From Arsenicicoccus cauae (lineage in GTDB: Bacteria > Actinomycetota > Actinomycetes > Actinomycetales > Dermatophilaceae), in NCBI RefSeq assembly GCF_009707125.1, contig NZ_WLVL01000016.1, forward strand, positions 62,001-126,000: 64,000 bases of DNA. The letters are read 5' to 3'. Every line of letters begins with the position of its first letter. The stretch's first letter is position 1. The translations under genes and the position numbers were made by a program. Below, piece after piece: positions 55,663 to 63,980 of the stretch. A model generated the notes under the pieces. That model saw only the letters and a list, made by a program, of their open reading frames with translations, searched no databases and was not told where the DNA came from.

Positions 55663-56856
55663 ATGACCACCACGACCTTGTCACCCGACCGCGTCCGGCA
55701 GGCCGTGTGGGCCGTGGTGGCGGTGTTCGCCGTCAACGGCATGGGCTACGCCACGTGGGCGTCGCGGATCCCCTCCATCAAGACCTCTCTCGGGCTCGAG
55801 CCCGCCCAGCTCGGGGCGCTGCTGATGTGCGTGTCGGCGGGCTCGCTGCTCGGCCTGCCCGCCGCCGGCAGCATCACGGCCCGCGTCGGGGCGATGCGCA
55901 CCGTCCTGTCCGGACTCGCCGCGTTCTGCGTCGGCCTGGTGATCCTCGGCGTGGGTACCGACGTCACCCACTCCCCGCTCGTCGCCGGCGCCGGACTCTT
56001 CCTCGTCGGCCTCGGCATCGGCACGTGGGACGTCTCGATGAACATCGAGGGCGCCGCGGTCGAGCAGCACCTCGGACGCGCGATCATGCCGTGGTTCCAC
56101 GCGGCCTTCAGCGGGGGGACGGTCGTCATGGCGCTCGTGGCAGCCGGCCTCGCCTGGGCGCACGTGCCGGTCTGGGCCCACCTCACCGGCGTGGCGCTGC
56201 TGTGGCCCGTGCTCGGCTGGCTCGCCGTCCGCGGCTTCCTCCCCCGCGACGTCGAGGCGTCCGACGCCGACGCCGCCGAGGAGCACGCAGGCCCGCAGAG
56301 CCGCTCCGCCTGGCGCGAGCCCCGCACCCTGCTCATCGGCGTCGTCGTGCTGGTCGCCGCCATGACCGAGGGCACCGCCAACGACTGGGTGTCCGTCGCG
56401 CTCGTCGAGGGCTACCACCTGCCGCAGTGGGCCGGGATCCTCGGCTTCGCGACCTTCCTCACCGCCATGACGGTCGGCCGCCTGATCGGCACCTCGGCGC
56501 TGGACCGCTACGGCCGCGTCCCGGTGCTGCGGGTGCTGTTCGTGCTGGCCGCGATCGGCTCCCTGCTGGTCGTCTTCGGCGGTCCCGTCCTCGCCTACGT
56601 CGGCGCCGCCGTCTGGGGCATCGGTGCGAGCCTCGGCTTCCCGGTCGGTATGTCGGCCGCCAGCGACGACCCTCGTCGGGCCGCGGTGCGGGTGAGCGTC
56701 GTCTCGACCATCGGCTACCTCGCGTTCCTGGCAGGGCCGCCGTTCCTGGGATTCCTCGGCAACCACGTCGGCGTCCTGCACTCGCTGCTGCTGGTCGGTG
56801 GGCTGGCTGTCATCGCCCTGCTGCTGGCGCCCGCCACGCGCGAGCAGCGCGCCTGA
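55663..56856 (+). CDS. MFS transporter
   Basis: The 397-residue protein has twelve predicted membrane helices in two halves, the first with ATWASRIPSIKTSLGLEPAQLGALLMCVSAGSLLGLPAAGSITARVGAMRTV and a long loop (about 195-220) between the halves. The pattern AxWxxRIPxIKxxLGLxxxxLGxxLL is typical of the YbjJ-like branch of the major facilitator superfamily. Substrate unknown; possibly a sugar or small metabolite given the LacI regulator. ATG 55663 follows GGAGG (55651-55655). The promoter region holds the palindromic operator. Confidence 0.9.
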   Translation: MTTTTLSPDRVRQAVWAVVAVFAVNGMGYATWASRIPSIKTSLGLEPAQLGALLMCVSAGSLLGLPAAGSITARVGAMRTVLSGLAAFCVGLVILGVGTDVTHSPLVAGAGLFLVGLGIGTWDVSMNIEGAAVEQHLGRAIMPWFHAAFSGGTVVMALVAAGLAWAHVPVWAHLTGVALLWPVLGWLAVRGFLPRDVEASDADAAEEHAGPQSRSAWREPRTLLIGVVVLVAAMTEGTANDWVSVALVEGYHLPQWAGILGFATFLTAMTVGRLIGTSALDRYGRVPVLRVLFVLAAIGSLLVVFGGPVLAYVGAAVWGIGASLGFPVGMSAASDDPRRAAVRVSVVSTIGYLAFLAGPPFLGFLGNHVGVLHSLLLVGGLAVIALLLAPATREQRA

Positions 56857-56889
56857 CCGCGGCCCGCCGTCTCGCCGCCGCCAGGACGA

Positions 56890-57705
56890 TCACGCGTCGA
56901 GGAAGGTGCTGACGAGGGTGCGCACCCGGCCGCGGTGCGCCCAGAGCAGCCCGCCCGGTGGCAGCACCTCCACCTCCGCCGCCGGCAGCAGCCCGCCCAG
57001 CCGTCGGGAGACCGAGGCCGGGTGGATGACGTCCTCCTCCTGGCCCAGCACGAGCACCGGGACGCGCACGTGCTCCAGCAAGGACACGTCCGGGACGGGC
57101 ACCTGGCCGGGGAGGGTCGTCAGCGCCCGGCCGATCCCGAACGCGCTGAGGTGGCCCGCGACCACCTGGTCGGCCATCTGCTCCGCCCACGCGTCCGCGG
57201 CGTCGCCCCGCGCCGCCGACCCCGCCCCGCCGTCACCGCGGTAGAGCTCCACGGCCGCCGCGCGGTCCCCCTCGGCGATGCGGCGACCCAGCCGCTGCAG
57301 CTCGTCGACGCCCGGGCCGCGACGTGCCCGGTCGAGACCGGCGGGCAGCACGAGCACCACCCGCTCGAAGCGGCCGGGGTCCTCGCACAGCAGCCTCAGC
57401 AAGGCACCCGCGCCCAGGCTGACCCCCAGGGCGCGCGTGGCACCCACGTGGTCGGCGACGGCCCGCAGCTCGGCGGCCAGGTCGGCATACGACCAGGGCA
57501 GGTCGGGCACGACGGACCGGCCGTGCCCCCGGAAGTGGAAGAAGGTGCGCGCCCCGCGCACCCCCGAAGCGAAGGGCCGCGTCGTCTCGATGGAGGAGCC
57601 GGCGCCGTGCGCGAAGATCGTCGAGGGCTGCCCCCGACCCACGGTCAGCAGGTCGAGCGGACCGGCCGGGCCGGCCACCTGCTCCAGGCGGCCGACGGGG
57701 GTCAC
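56890..57705 (-). CDS. Alpha/beta hydrolase family protein
   Basis: The 271-residue product has an alpha/beta-hydrolase fold: an oxyanion-type HGAGSS near residue 30, HFRGHGRSVVPDLPWSY, the nucleophile elbow GVSLGAGALLRLL near residue 91-103, VPVLVLGQEEDVIHPAS (acid Asp) and a histidine near the C-terminus (LLWAHRG). It is soluble with no signal. Substrate unknown. GTG 57705 overlaps the stop codon of the DUF2516 gene (GTGA), so it is co-translated with that small membrane protein. Confidence 0.85.
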   Translation of the reverse strand: MTPVGRLEQVAGPAGPLDLLTVGRGQPSTIFAHGAGSSIETTRPFASGVRGARTFFHFRGHGRSVVPDLPWSYADLAAELRAVADHVGATRALGVSLGAGALLRLLCEDPGRFERVVLVLPAGLDRARRGPGVDELQRLGRRIAEGDRAAAVELYRGDGGAGSAARGDAADAWAEQMADQVVAGHLSAFGIGRALTTLPGQVPVPDVSLLEHVRVPVLVLGQEEDVIHPASVSRRLGGLLPAAEVEVLPPGGLLWAHRGRVRTLVSTFLDA

Positions 57706-58019
57706 CACGGGCCGTAGGGTCCGTCCTGGCGTCCCCGGCCCTGGACCCGCTGCAGGGCGGGACGGACGTCGACCCAGTAGACGATGACGGCGACCGCGGC
57801 GACCAGGCCGAGCAGGTGCAGCACGCCGAAGGCGCCGGCGACCAGCGTCGAGACCACCAGGATCGCCAACCAGGCCCCCTTGGAGAGCTTGCTCGCGGCC
57901 GGGAACGCGTCGGGACGCGTGGTCGCGACCTGGATGCACCCCACCACGCCTGCGACGACGGCCGCGAGCTGCAGCAGGGTGGCCACCAGGCCCTGGAAGG
58001 AGAAGGTCAGCTGGTCCAC
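57702..58019 (-). CDS. DUF2516 family membrane protein
   Basis: The 105-residue protein has three hydrophobic helices and the DUF2516 signature FPAASKLSKGAWLAILVVSTL and VIVYWVDVRPALQ. This family is confined to actinobacteria; in mycobacteria the homologue (Rv0476) lies next to hbhA (Rv0475), as nearly here. GTG 58019 is preceded by minus-strand TAGGCT (58027-58032) at seven bases, giving a leaderless start between dtd and this gene. Function unknown. Confidence 0.88.
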   Translation of the reverse strand: MDQLTFSFQGLVATLLQLAAVVAGVVGCIQVATTRPDAFPAASKLSKGAWLAILVVSTLVAGAFGVLHLLGLVAAVAVIVYWVDVRPALQRVQGRGRQDGPYGPW

Positions 58020-58036
58020 GTGACAGAGCCTACGGC

Positions 58037-58462
58037 TCAGACGTCCACGATCACCGTGAACGGGCCGTCGTTGACGGACGCGACGTCCATCATGGCGCCG
58101 AACCTGCCGGTCTCGACGGCAACGCCGGTGGCCCGCACGGCGTCCACCACCTGGTCGAAGACGGGCTCCGCCACGGACCCCGGCGCCGCCGCGCTCCAGG
58201 ACGGTCGCCTGCCCTTGCGCAGGTCGGCGTACAGGGTGAACTGGCTGACCATCAGCACCGGCGCCCCCACCTCGAGGACCGACCGCTCGTCGCGCAGGAT
58301 CCGCAGCTCGGTGAGCTTGCGCGCCATGGCGGCGACCTGGTCGGGCCCGTCGTCGTGGGTCATGCCCAGCAGGACGAGCAGACCCGGCTCGGTGATCTGG
58401 CCGACGACCTCGCCCTCGACGACGACGCTGGCGGCGGTCACGCGGGAGACGACGGCACGCAC
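58037..58462 (-). CDS. dtd: D-aminoacyl-tRNA deacylase
   Basis: Dtd hydrolyses D-amino acids from tRNA. The 141-residue protein carries MRAVVSRVTAASVVVEGEVVG, the SQFTLYAD motif near residue 76-83, and VNDGPFTV, which matches the cross-subunit Gly-Pro site (usual NxGPVT/NDGPFT). It sits between hbhA and DUF2516, an insertion relative to the mycobacterial order. GTG start at 58462 follows GAGGAG. Confidence 0.95.
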   Translation of the reverse strand: MRAVVSRVTAASVVVEGEVVGQITEPGLLVLLGMTHDDGPDQVAAMARKLTELRILRDERSVLEVGAPVLMVSQFTLYADLRKGRRPSWSAAAPGSVAEPVFDQVVDAVRATGVAVETGRFGAMMDVASVNDGPFTVIVDV

Positions 58463-58513
58463 GCAGGGGACTCCTCGAGGTGGGGTGGGGTCGGGGATGC
58501 CGGCGACGCGACG

Positions 58514-59452
58514 TCAGGCCTGGGCGGCCTCGTCGACGGACGCCTGCACCGGCGCGGAGGTCGTCGTGCCCGTGGCCGGTGCGGTCTCGGTGGCGGCGGC
58601 GTTGCCCGAGGACGCCGCGACGGGGTCGGCGGCCTTGCGGGAGGGACGCGTCGAGGCCTTGCGCGCCGTCGTGGAGGGCGACGTGCGAGCGGACGTCGTG
58701 CCGGTGCCGGCCTCGCCGGCGGCCGCCTTGGTGGTCACCGAGGCGCGGGAGGGGCGCCTCGAGGCGGGCTTGGGGGACGCCTTGGGCGAGCCGGTCGACG
58801 AGGTCGCCGACGTGGCCGTGGCCTCCGCCACGTCGTCCGGGGTGACGTCCTTGACGGTCGTGGCCCGACGCGTCGTGCGCCGGCGCGGGGTCGCGGGCGC
58901 CTCCTTGTCCTTGCCGGCCGCGGCGGCAGCGGCGGCAGCGCGGACGTTCTTGGCGGGGGCGGTCTCGGGCTGCTCGCCCTCGACGACCGTGCCCCTGACG
59001 GTGACGGCGGCGCTGTCCTTGCGGCCCATCGCCTTGTCTGCGTAGCCCATGACCGTGGCGGCCGTCTCGGTGGCCACCTTGACGGTGGACCCGGCCCGCG
59101 CCGCGGCCTCCTTGACACGCCGGTCCTCGCGGATGTCCTGGACACCCTGACCGACGACGCGACGGCCGCGGCGGGCCATCTCGTCGTACGCGTGCGAGGC
59201 CAGGCCGGCCACGGTCAGCCCCTGGTTGAGGGCCTGCTCCGGGGCGTCGTGGGCGGCCCTGCCGGCGCGGGCGGCGGCCTCCTGGGCGTCCGCCCCGGCC
59301 TTGGCGACGCGGTCCTCCAGGTCCTTGCGCACCTGGTCGGCCAGGGCCTCGACCTGGGCCAGCGTCTTCTTGAGCTGCTCGATCGCCAGGTCGGCGGCTC
59401 CGACGGCGGCGTAGACCGGTGCTGCTGCGGGCTTCTTGCGGGACGGGCTCAT
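58514..59452 (-). CDS. Heparin-binding hemagglutinin-like protein (HbhA family)
   Basis: The 312-residue product starts with a helical, coiled-coil-prone region (AADLAIEQLKKTLAQVEALADQVRKDLEDRVAKAGADAQEAAARAGRAA) similar to mycobacterial HbhA, then a second helical part, and ends in about 150 residues of Ala/Thr/Ser/Lys/Arg/Pro low complexity, in place of the HbhA Lys-Pro-Ala heparin-binding tail. HbhA binds glycosaminoglycans in mycobacteria; here a role in surface binding or membrane association is inferred only. The ATG overlaps the regulator stop (ATGA). Confidence 0.8.
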   Translation of the reverse strand: MSPSRKKPAAAPVYAAVGAADLAIEQLKKTLAQVEALADQVRKDLEDRVAKAGADAQEAAARAGRAAHDAPEQALNQGLTVAGLASHAYDEMARRGRRVVGQGVQDIREDRRVKEAAARAGSTVKVATETAATVMGYADKAMGRKDSAAVTVRGTVVEGEQPETAPAKNVRAAAAAAAAGKDKEAPATPRRRTTRRATTVKDVTPDDVAEATATSATSSTGSPKASPKPASRRPSRASVTTKAAAGEAGTGTTSARTSPSTTARKASTRPSRKAADPVAASSGNAAATETAPATGTTTSAPVQASVDEAAQA

Positions 59453-59955
59453 CGGGTGCTCCTCGTGCGTCGGGTCGTGGCGTGGGCTCTGGCTGGTGGG
59501 GTGGCGGACGGCTGGTCGGCGGCGTCGGCGTCGGCGTCATCGACCCCGCCCGGGCCGGCCTCCCCCGAGGCCTCGGCGAGCTGGCGGTAGAGGTCGACGA
59601 GGGTGCGGCGCTGGCGCGCGCTCAGCGACGGGTCGGCCGTGATGGCCTCGACGACCGAGGGGGTCCCGGGGCGCCGGCCGGTGGCGGGGCCGTCGTCCTC
59701 CGCGGCGGCGCCTCCGTCGAGGAACCCGGCCCGGACGTACAACGACTCCGCCGAGATCTGGAGCCCCTTGGCGAGGGCGTTGAGGATCTCCGCAGAGGGG
59801 TGGCGCAGGCCGCGCTCGATCTGGGAGAGGTAGGGGTTGCTCACCCCGGCGAGCTCGGACAGCTGGCGGAGGCTGAGCTGGGCCGCCTCCCGCTGCTCAC
59901 GCAGGTAGGCACCGAGATCCGTGACGTGGATCCGCGAGACGGGTAGCCGTGCCAT
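59449..59955 (-). CDS. XRE-type helix-turn-helix regulator upstream of hbhA
   Basis: The 168-residue regulator has an N-terminal Cro/C1 helix-turn-helix (LGAYLREQREAAQLSLRQLSELAGVSNPYLSQIERGLRHPSAEILNALAKGLQISAESLYVRAG) and a C-terminal part ending in a Pro/Arg-rich tail. In mycobacteria Rv0474 has the same domain and position before hbhA. A palindrome CTTGCA-N2-TGCAAG lies just upstream, suggesting autoregulation. ATG 59955 follows minus-strand CATACT by six bases. The stop overlaps the hbhA start (ATGA). Confidence 0.88.
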   Translation of the reverse strand: MARLPVSRIHVTDLGAYLREQREAAQLSLRQLSELAGVSNPYLSQIERGLRHPSAEILNALAKGLQISAESLYVRAGFLDGGAAAEDDGPATGRRPGTPSVVEAITADPSLSARQRRTLVDLYRQLAEASGEAGPGGVDDADADAADQPSATPPARAHATTRRTRSTR

Positions 59956-59967
59956 GACATCAGTATG

Positions 59968-59981
59968 CTTGCAGTTGCAAG
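59968..59981 (-). promoter_or_regulatory. Palindromic operator before the HTH-hbhA genes
   Basis: CTTGCA-GT-TGCAAG has perfect 6-bp arms and lies 13-26 bases above the regulator start, partly overlapping the likely -10. It is a plausible site for the XRE protein. Confidence 0.55.
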
Positions 59982-60008
59982 CGCGAGGCAACTCCAGCAA
60001 GCGGTGAG

Positions 60009-60833
60009 TCAGGTCATGCGCAGCAGGGCGCGCGCCTCGTCCGCCGTCATGGCGGGTCGCTGCATCAGCTCGGCCATCCGGGCGGCGCGCTCCACGAGCT
60101 GGACGTTGTGGTCGACCTTGACCCCGCGCGCGAGCAGCAGGTTGTCCTCCATCCCGACCCGCAGGTGGCCCCCGGCCGCGAGCGCCGTCGCCAGGACGGG
60201 CAGGTGCCCGCGCCCGATGCCCGTGGCGGACCACGAGGTCGTCTCGGGGGGCAGTGCCGCCACGCCCGCGAGGAGGGCCTGGGGGGTAGCCGGGGCGGCC
60301 CCGGGCACGCCCAGCACGAAGTCGCAGTGGACCGCGCCGCCGTGGGGCAGCCCGCACTCGTCGATCAACCGGCGCAGCGCGTGGACGTGCCCGAGGTCGA
60401 ACAGCTCGAACTCCGGGACCACCCCGAGCTCCTGCGCCTTGACGTAGAGGTCGCGCATGAAGGGATGGGGGTTGAGGAACATGCCGTCGCCGAAGTTGGT
60501 GGTGCCGCAGGTCAGCGAGCAGGAGTCGGGTCGGGCGTCGAGGACGGCGAGGCGTGACTCGAAGGAGTCGGTGATGGCGCCCCCGGTCGACAGCTGCACG
60601 ACCAGGTCCGTGGCCTCGCGCAGGGCGGCCACCGTCTCGGTCAGGCGACCCAGGTCGAGCGTCGGCTCGTGCCGCTCGTCCCGGACGTGCACATGGATCA
60701 ACCGCGCCCCCGCCGCCTCGCAGCGACGGGCCGTCTCGACCAGCTCGTCCAGGGTGGTCGGCAGGGTCGGGACGTCGGCCTTGCTGGACTCGGCCCCGGT
60801 GGTGGCCACGGTGATGAGCGTCGACGCTGACAT
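60009..60833 (-). CDS. BKACE family protein (3-keto-5-aminohexanoate cleavage-type, DUF849)
   Basis: The 274-residue TIM-barrel protein shows CEAAGARLIHVHVRDERHEPTLD (metal-binding His-x-His), VVQLSTGGAITDSFESRLA, TNFGDGMFLNPHPFMRDL, ELFDLGHVHALRRLIDECG, HCDFVLGVPGAAPATP and GGHLRVGMEDNLLLARGV. These are the blocks of beta-keto acid cleavage enzymes, which condense a beta-keto acid with acetyl-CoA. The substrate varies among members and is unknown here. It stands alone, 53 bases from the HTH promoter region. Confidence 0.9.
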   Translation of the reverse strand: MSASTLITVATTGAESSKADVPTLPTTLDELVETARRCEAAGARLIHVHVRDERHEPTLDLGRLTETVAALREATDLVVQLSTGGAITDSFESRLAVLDARPDSCSLTCGTTNFGDGMFLNPHPFMRDLYVKAQELGVVPEFELFDLGHVHALRRLIDECGLPHGGAVHCDFVLGVPGAAPATPQALLAGVAALPPETTSWSATGIGRGHLPVLATALAAGGHLRVGMEDNLLLARGVKVDHNVQLVERAARMAELMQRPAMTADEARALLRMT

Positions 60834-60879
60834 GCCCCCATCGTGGCATACGCCCGTAGGATCTTGCGGTCCAGGGCGG

Positions 60880-61923
60880 TCAGCGCGGCACGATCTCCTG
60901 CTGAGACGCGCTGATGCCGGAGATGGTGAGGTCAGCCTCGGTCGGGGTACTCCGCTTGAGGACCACCAGGCCGATGGGCCCGTCCTCGTGGTGCCGTGCC
61001 ACGGAGGTCAGCCGTCCGACGGGGCGGCCGTCGACCTCGACGGGGGCGTCCCGCTCGGGGAGCACGTGCCCCGAGCCGTCCAGGTGCACGAACGCGAGGC
61101 GACGTGGCGGTCGGCCGAGGTTGTGCACCCGCGCCACCGTCTCCTGCCCGCGGTAGCAGCCCTTGTGCAGGTGCACGGCGGTGCGCAGCCAGTCGAGCTC
61201 GTGGGCGATCGTGCGGTGGTCGGTCTCGAAGCCGAGCCGTGGTCGCCACGCCGCGACGCGCAGCGCCTCGACGGCCCAGGTCCCCGCGAGCGGGCGGTCC
61301 GACATACGTGCCACGAGCTCCCCCCGGGGCACGATCACCTCGCGCCAGGCGCGCTGCTCGCCGGGATGGCCGTCGACCGGGCCGTACGGCGCGGTGTCCG
61401 GCCCCATCAGCGGCCAGGGGTCGCACCAGGTCGGCGACTCGCCCTCGGCACCCTCGCTGCGGATGGGCTCGCCGACCACGGCGTGGTCGTCGGTGACGTC
61501 GTCCACCTGCACCCTCAGCATGAACTGCATCGACCGCAGCCAGGCGACCAGGGCCGGGGCGGTGCCGGGCTCGACCGTGATCCACGTGGTCTCGCCGTCG
61601 TCGACCACGTGCAGGGCGTGCTCGACATGCCCCTTGGGGCTGAGGACCAGGTCCTCGACCGAGGTGCGCGGGGCCAGCGCGGCGACGTGCTGGGTGGTGA
61701 TGGAGTGCAGCCAGGTGAGCCGGTCGGGTCCGGTGACCGTCACGACGCCGCGGTGGGACAGGTCCACCGCCGCGAGCCCCTCGACGAGCAGCCGCTGCTC
61801 GCGCAAGGGGTCCCCGTGGTGGGCCGGCACGCCAGCGTCCTCGCGGTCCCCGGCGACGGCACCGGGGCGGTCGAGCAGCGGGGAGCGGTAGGCGTCAGGC
61901 CCGGTGCTGGTGGGTGTGGTCAT
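60880..61923 (-). CDS. ygfZ: YgfZ/GcvT folate-binding domain protein
   Basis: The 347-residue protein has the tetrahydrofolate-binding GcvT fold and the family signature HKGCYRGQETVARVHNLG near residue 250-265, with the conserved Cys that marks YgfZ rather than GcvT. YgfZ helps in iron-sulfur cluster assembly or repair with folate. The start ATG at 61923 overlaps the end of the fur-type gene by 29 bases and has GAGGACC upstream, so the two are one operon with the nitrobindin-like gene. Confidence 0.93.
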   Translation of the reverse strand: MTTPTSTGPDAYRSPLLDRPGAVAGDREDAGVPAHHGDPLREQRLLVEGLAAVDLSHRGVVTVTGPDRLTWLHSITTQHVAALAPRTSVEDLVLSPKGHVEHALHVVDDGETTWITVEPGTAPALVAWLRSMQFMLRVQVDDVTDDHAVVGEPIRSEGAEGESPTWCDPWPLMGPDTAPYGPVDGHPGEQRAWREVIVPRGELVARMSDRPLAGTWAVEALRVAAWRPRLGFETDHRTIAHELDWLRTAVHLHKGCYRGQETVARVHNLGRPPRRLAFVHLDGSGHVLPERDAPVEVDGRPVGRLTSVARHHEDGPIGLVVLKRSTPTEADLTISGISASQQEIVPR

Positions 61924-62473
61924 GGTCCTCGGGTCCTCCCCGGTCGGGAATCTCGGTGCGGCCCGGTGCGCAACGCGCGCACCAGCCGCGCACAGGCAGG
62001 TGCCGCAGGTCGGCCACGAAGCCGTCGCGGTCGTAGACCGCCTCGGCCAGCTCGTCGGCCACCGCGAGCGGCGCCTCGGTGATGGCCCCGCACCTGTTGC
62101 ACACGAGGTGGAGGTGCGTGGCGTGCTGGACGAGGTGGTATGTCGGGGCGCCCTCGGTCAGCCGGGTCGCTGCGACGACGCCCAGCTCCGTGAGCGTGTC
62201 GAGGTTGCGGTAGATCGTCGACAGGGGCAGGTCGTCCCCGCCGTCGGCGTCGACCTCGCGCGACAGCTGGTCCGGCGTCGTGTGCTGCAGCCGGCCGATC
62301 GCGGCGAGGACCCGCCGGCGCTGCGACGTGACGCGCAGGCCGTGGTTGCGAAAGATCGCGTCGACGTCCGGCTCGGTGCTGCCGGACGTGCCGGACGTGC
62401 CGGACGTGCCGGACGTGCCGGTGCCGACGGCCGGGTCGGCGGGGTCGACTGGGTCATGCGGGGACGGGGTCAA
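61895..62473 (-). CDS. Fur family transcriptional regulator
   Basis: The 192-residue regulator starts with about 45 residues of Pro/Asp/Gly/Thr-rich sequence including four GTS repeats, then a Fur fold: IFRNHGLRVTSQRRRVLAAIGRLQHTTPDQLSREVD (winged helix), TIYRNLDTLTELGVV, and the metal sites HLHLVCNRCGAITE and WCARC (two CxxC zinc motifs). It could be Zur or FurA/PerR-like; the sequence alone does not settle the metal. TTG 62473 overlaps the upstream stop (TTGA), so it is coupled to the nitrobindin-like gene. A His-rich tail (HDHTHQHRA) ends the protein. Confidence 0.92.
   Translation of the reverse strand: MTPSPHDPVDPADPAVGTGTSGTSGTSGTSGSTEPDVDAIFRNHGLRVTSQRRRVLAAIGRLQHTTPDQLSREVDADGGDDLPLSTIYRNLDTLTELGVVAATRLTEGAPTYHLVQHATHLHLVCNRCGAITEAPLAVADELAEAVYDRDGFVADLRHLPVRGWCARCAPGRTEIPDRGGPEDHDHTHQHRA
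62382..62417 (-). repeat. Four 9-bp tandem repeats in the fur-type gene
   Basis: CCGGACGTG is repeated four times in a row, encoding Gly-Thr-Ser units in the disordered N-terminus. Copy-number change would keep the frame, so length variation between strains is expected. Confidence 0.9.
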
Positions 62474-62973
62474 GAGACCCTCTTGAGCTGGGCCGACAGG
62501 TGGGTCTGCAGCGGGTGGCCCTCCGCCGCCATGTCCATCGCCCAGAAGAGCTCGCCGTTGACGTAGCCGTACATCCGGGACCCGGCGGAGTAGTCCTTGG
62601 CGTGCGGCGACCGCATGACGCCGTCGGTCTTCATGATGAGGCGGGCGGGCTCGACGGTGCCGTAGTACATCTCCACGATGCCCGTGCTGTGCGCCAGGAG
62701 CAGCTCGCACTCCTTGGACTCCTCACCCACCGGACGCAGGAAACCGAGCTCGGTGGCGCGGGGGCGGACCTTGTGCCCCTGGTCGTCGATCTCCCAGGTG
62801 TGCGAGTGCCACTCCAGGAAGGGGCGCCCGTCATGACGGATCTCGAGCTCCTGACCGAAGCGGCCGTCCTCGATCGTCGGGTAGGAGAACAGGCCGACGC
62901 CCTCCCACCGTCCGATCATCCAGGCGAGGGGCAGCAGCTCGGAGGGCAGGTCGGTGGGGATCTCGAAAGGCAC
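62470..62973 (-). CDS. Nitrobindin/FABP family heme-binding-like protein
   Basis: The 167-residue beta-barrel protein has the family start PFEIPTDLPSELLPLAWMIGRWEGVGLFSYPTI (GxWxGxG motif) and ends GELFWAMDMAAEGHPLQTHLSAQLKRVS. Nitrobindin-type proteins bind heme and isomerise peroxynitrite; the proximal His expected near the C-terminus is present (a His in GHPLQTHLSAQL). It is cytosolic. GTG 62973 is preceded by minus-strand TAGAGT at seven bases (leaderless). First gene of an operon with the Fur-type regulator and YgfZ. Confidence 0.9.
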   Translation of the reverse strand: MPFEIPTDLPSELLPLAWMIGRWEGVGLFSYPTIEDGRFGQELEIRHDGRPFLEWHSHTWEIDDQGHKVRPRATELGFLRPVGEESKECELLLAHSTGIVEMYYGTVEPARLIMKTDGVMRSPHAKDYSAGSRMYGYVNGELFWAMDMAAEGHPLQTHLSAQLKRVS

Positions 62974-62984
62974 GACGCTGACTC

Positions 62985-63030
62985 TACCGCCGTCTCTGCC
63001 ACCGCCTCTGCCACCGTCTCTGCCGCCGTC
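62985..63030. repeat. Imperfect 12-bp repeats between nitrobindin-like and membrane genes
   Basis: TCTGCCACCG and close variants recur about four times with a 12-base period. The tract lies upstream of the nitrobindin-like promoter and within the short interval to the next gene; function unknown. Confidence 0.6.
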
Positions 63031-63056
63031 GGGCGGCGACGGGTCCCGGCGGCGGC

Positions 63057-63980
63057 TCAGGAGGCCAGCAGGTGGCGGGCCGCAGTCTCGACGAGCGGAC
63101 CGACGACCAGGACGGAGGCCACGCCGCTCACCGCCTGCGCGCGCAGGGTCACCAGGGCGGGAAGGGGCGACAGGACGACGCGCAGGGCCAGGCTCGCGGC
63201 GGAGCACGCCAGGCCGAGCAGGGCGCACCACGGCACGGACGCCTCGACGAGGGCTCCCACGAGCCCGCCCGCGACGGCCCCCGCCAGCAGCGCCGTCGGT
63301 GCCAGCGCGGTGAACCAGCGCGCCCGGTGGCACAGCCACTCCGCGGCGGCGGCGACCGCCAGGGCCGCCCAGGCCGCGACGGCGGCGTCGCGGCCGCCGG
63401 CCATCGACGGCAGCGCCACCCAGGTGACCCCGGCCGCGAGGATGCCGAGGGCCAGGAGGGTGCCGGACAGGCTCACCACCACGCGGGGACGCCCGTCGCG
63501 GCGCACGAGCTGGTGCAAGAAGGCCACGACGACCCCGACGGCGAGCGCGGCCGGCACCCAGCGCAGCGACCCCCCGTCGTCCGGCAGGACCACGGAGGCC
63601 AGGAGCAGCACGGCCGACAGGCTGACCGTGATGAGGGTGCCGCGGCGGCTGGGCAGCCCCACGAGGCGCGTCCAGCCGACGGCGACGACTGCGGAGGCCA
63701 GGGCCACGGCTATCACCGTGACGCCGGTCGCCGCCCCCCTCGCCGCGACGGCCACCACGAGCAGGGTGGCGTAGGTGACCACCGTCAGCGTCACGGGCGT
63801 GCGCGGCGGCAGCTGGCGGACCGTCGTGGGGCGGACGATCTCGAGGCGGCGGCGGGCACGCTGCGCCAGGTCCTGCCGGACCGCCCCCGCATACGACCGT
63901 CTGCCCCTCGGGTCGTCGGTCATCCGCTCCGCGTCGCTGCCGTCGGCAGGGCGGGGGGTCGAGGGCTCGGGTCCGGGCAC
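63057..63980 (-). CDS. Polytopic membrane protein, 307 aa
   Basis: I do not recognise a family. A hydrophilic N-terminal part of about 65 residues rich in Arg and Pro is followed by about eight hydrophobic segments (for example TLTVVTYATLLVVAVAARG, VTVIAVALASAVVAVGWTRLVG, TLITVSLSAVLLLASVVLP, and a last pair near the C-terminus), so it is an integral membrane protein. The GTG start at 63980 has a weak -10-like AAGGAT six bases before it, close to the right edge of the window. It reads toward the nitrobindin-like operon. Confidence 0.75.
   Translation of the reverse strand: MPGPEPSTPRPADGSDAERMTDDPRGRRSYAGAVRQDLAQRARRRLEIVRPTTVRQLPPRTPVTLTVVTYATLLVVAVAARGAATGVTVIAVALASAVVAVGWTRLVGLPSRRGTLITVSLSAVLLLASVVLPDDGGSLRWVPAALAVGVVVAFLHQLVRRDGRPRVVVSLSGTLLALGILAAGVTWVALPSMAGGRDAAVAAWAALAVAAAAEWLCHRARWFTALAPTALLAGAVAGGLVGALVEASVPWCALLGLACSAASLALRVVLSPLPALVTLRAQAVSGVASVLVVGPLVETAARHLLAS

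Noticed and set aside
62382..63030. Short tandem repeats considered as a CRISPR array
   Set aside because: Units are 9 and 12 bases with no spacers and the first set is coding; no cas genes are present in the window.
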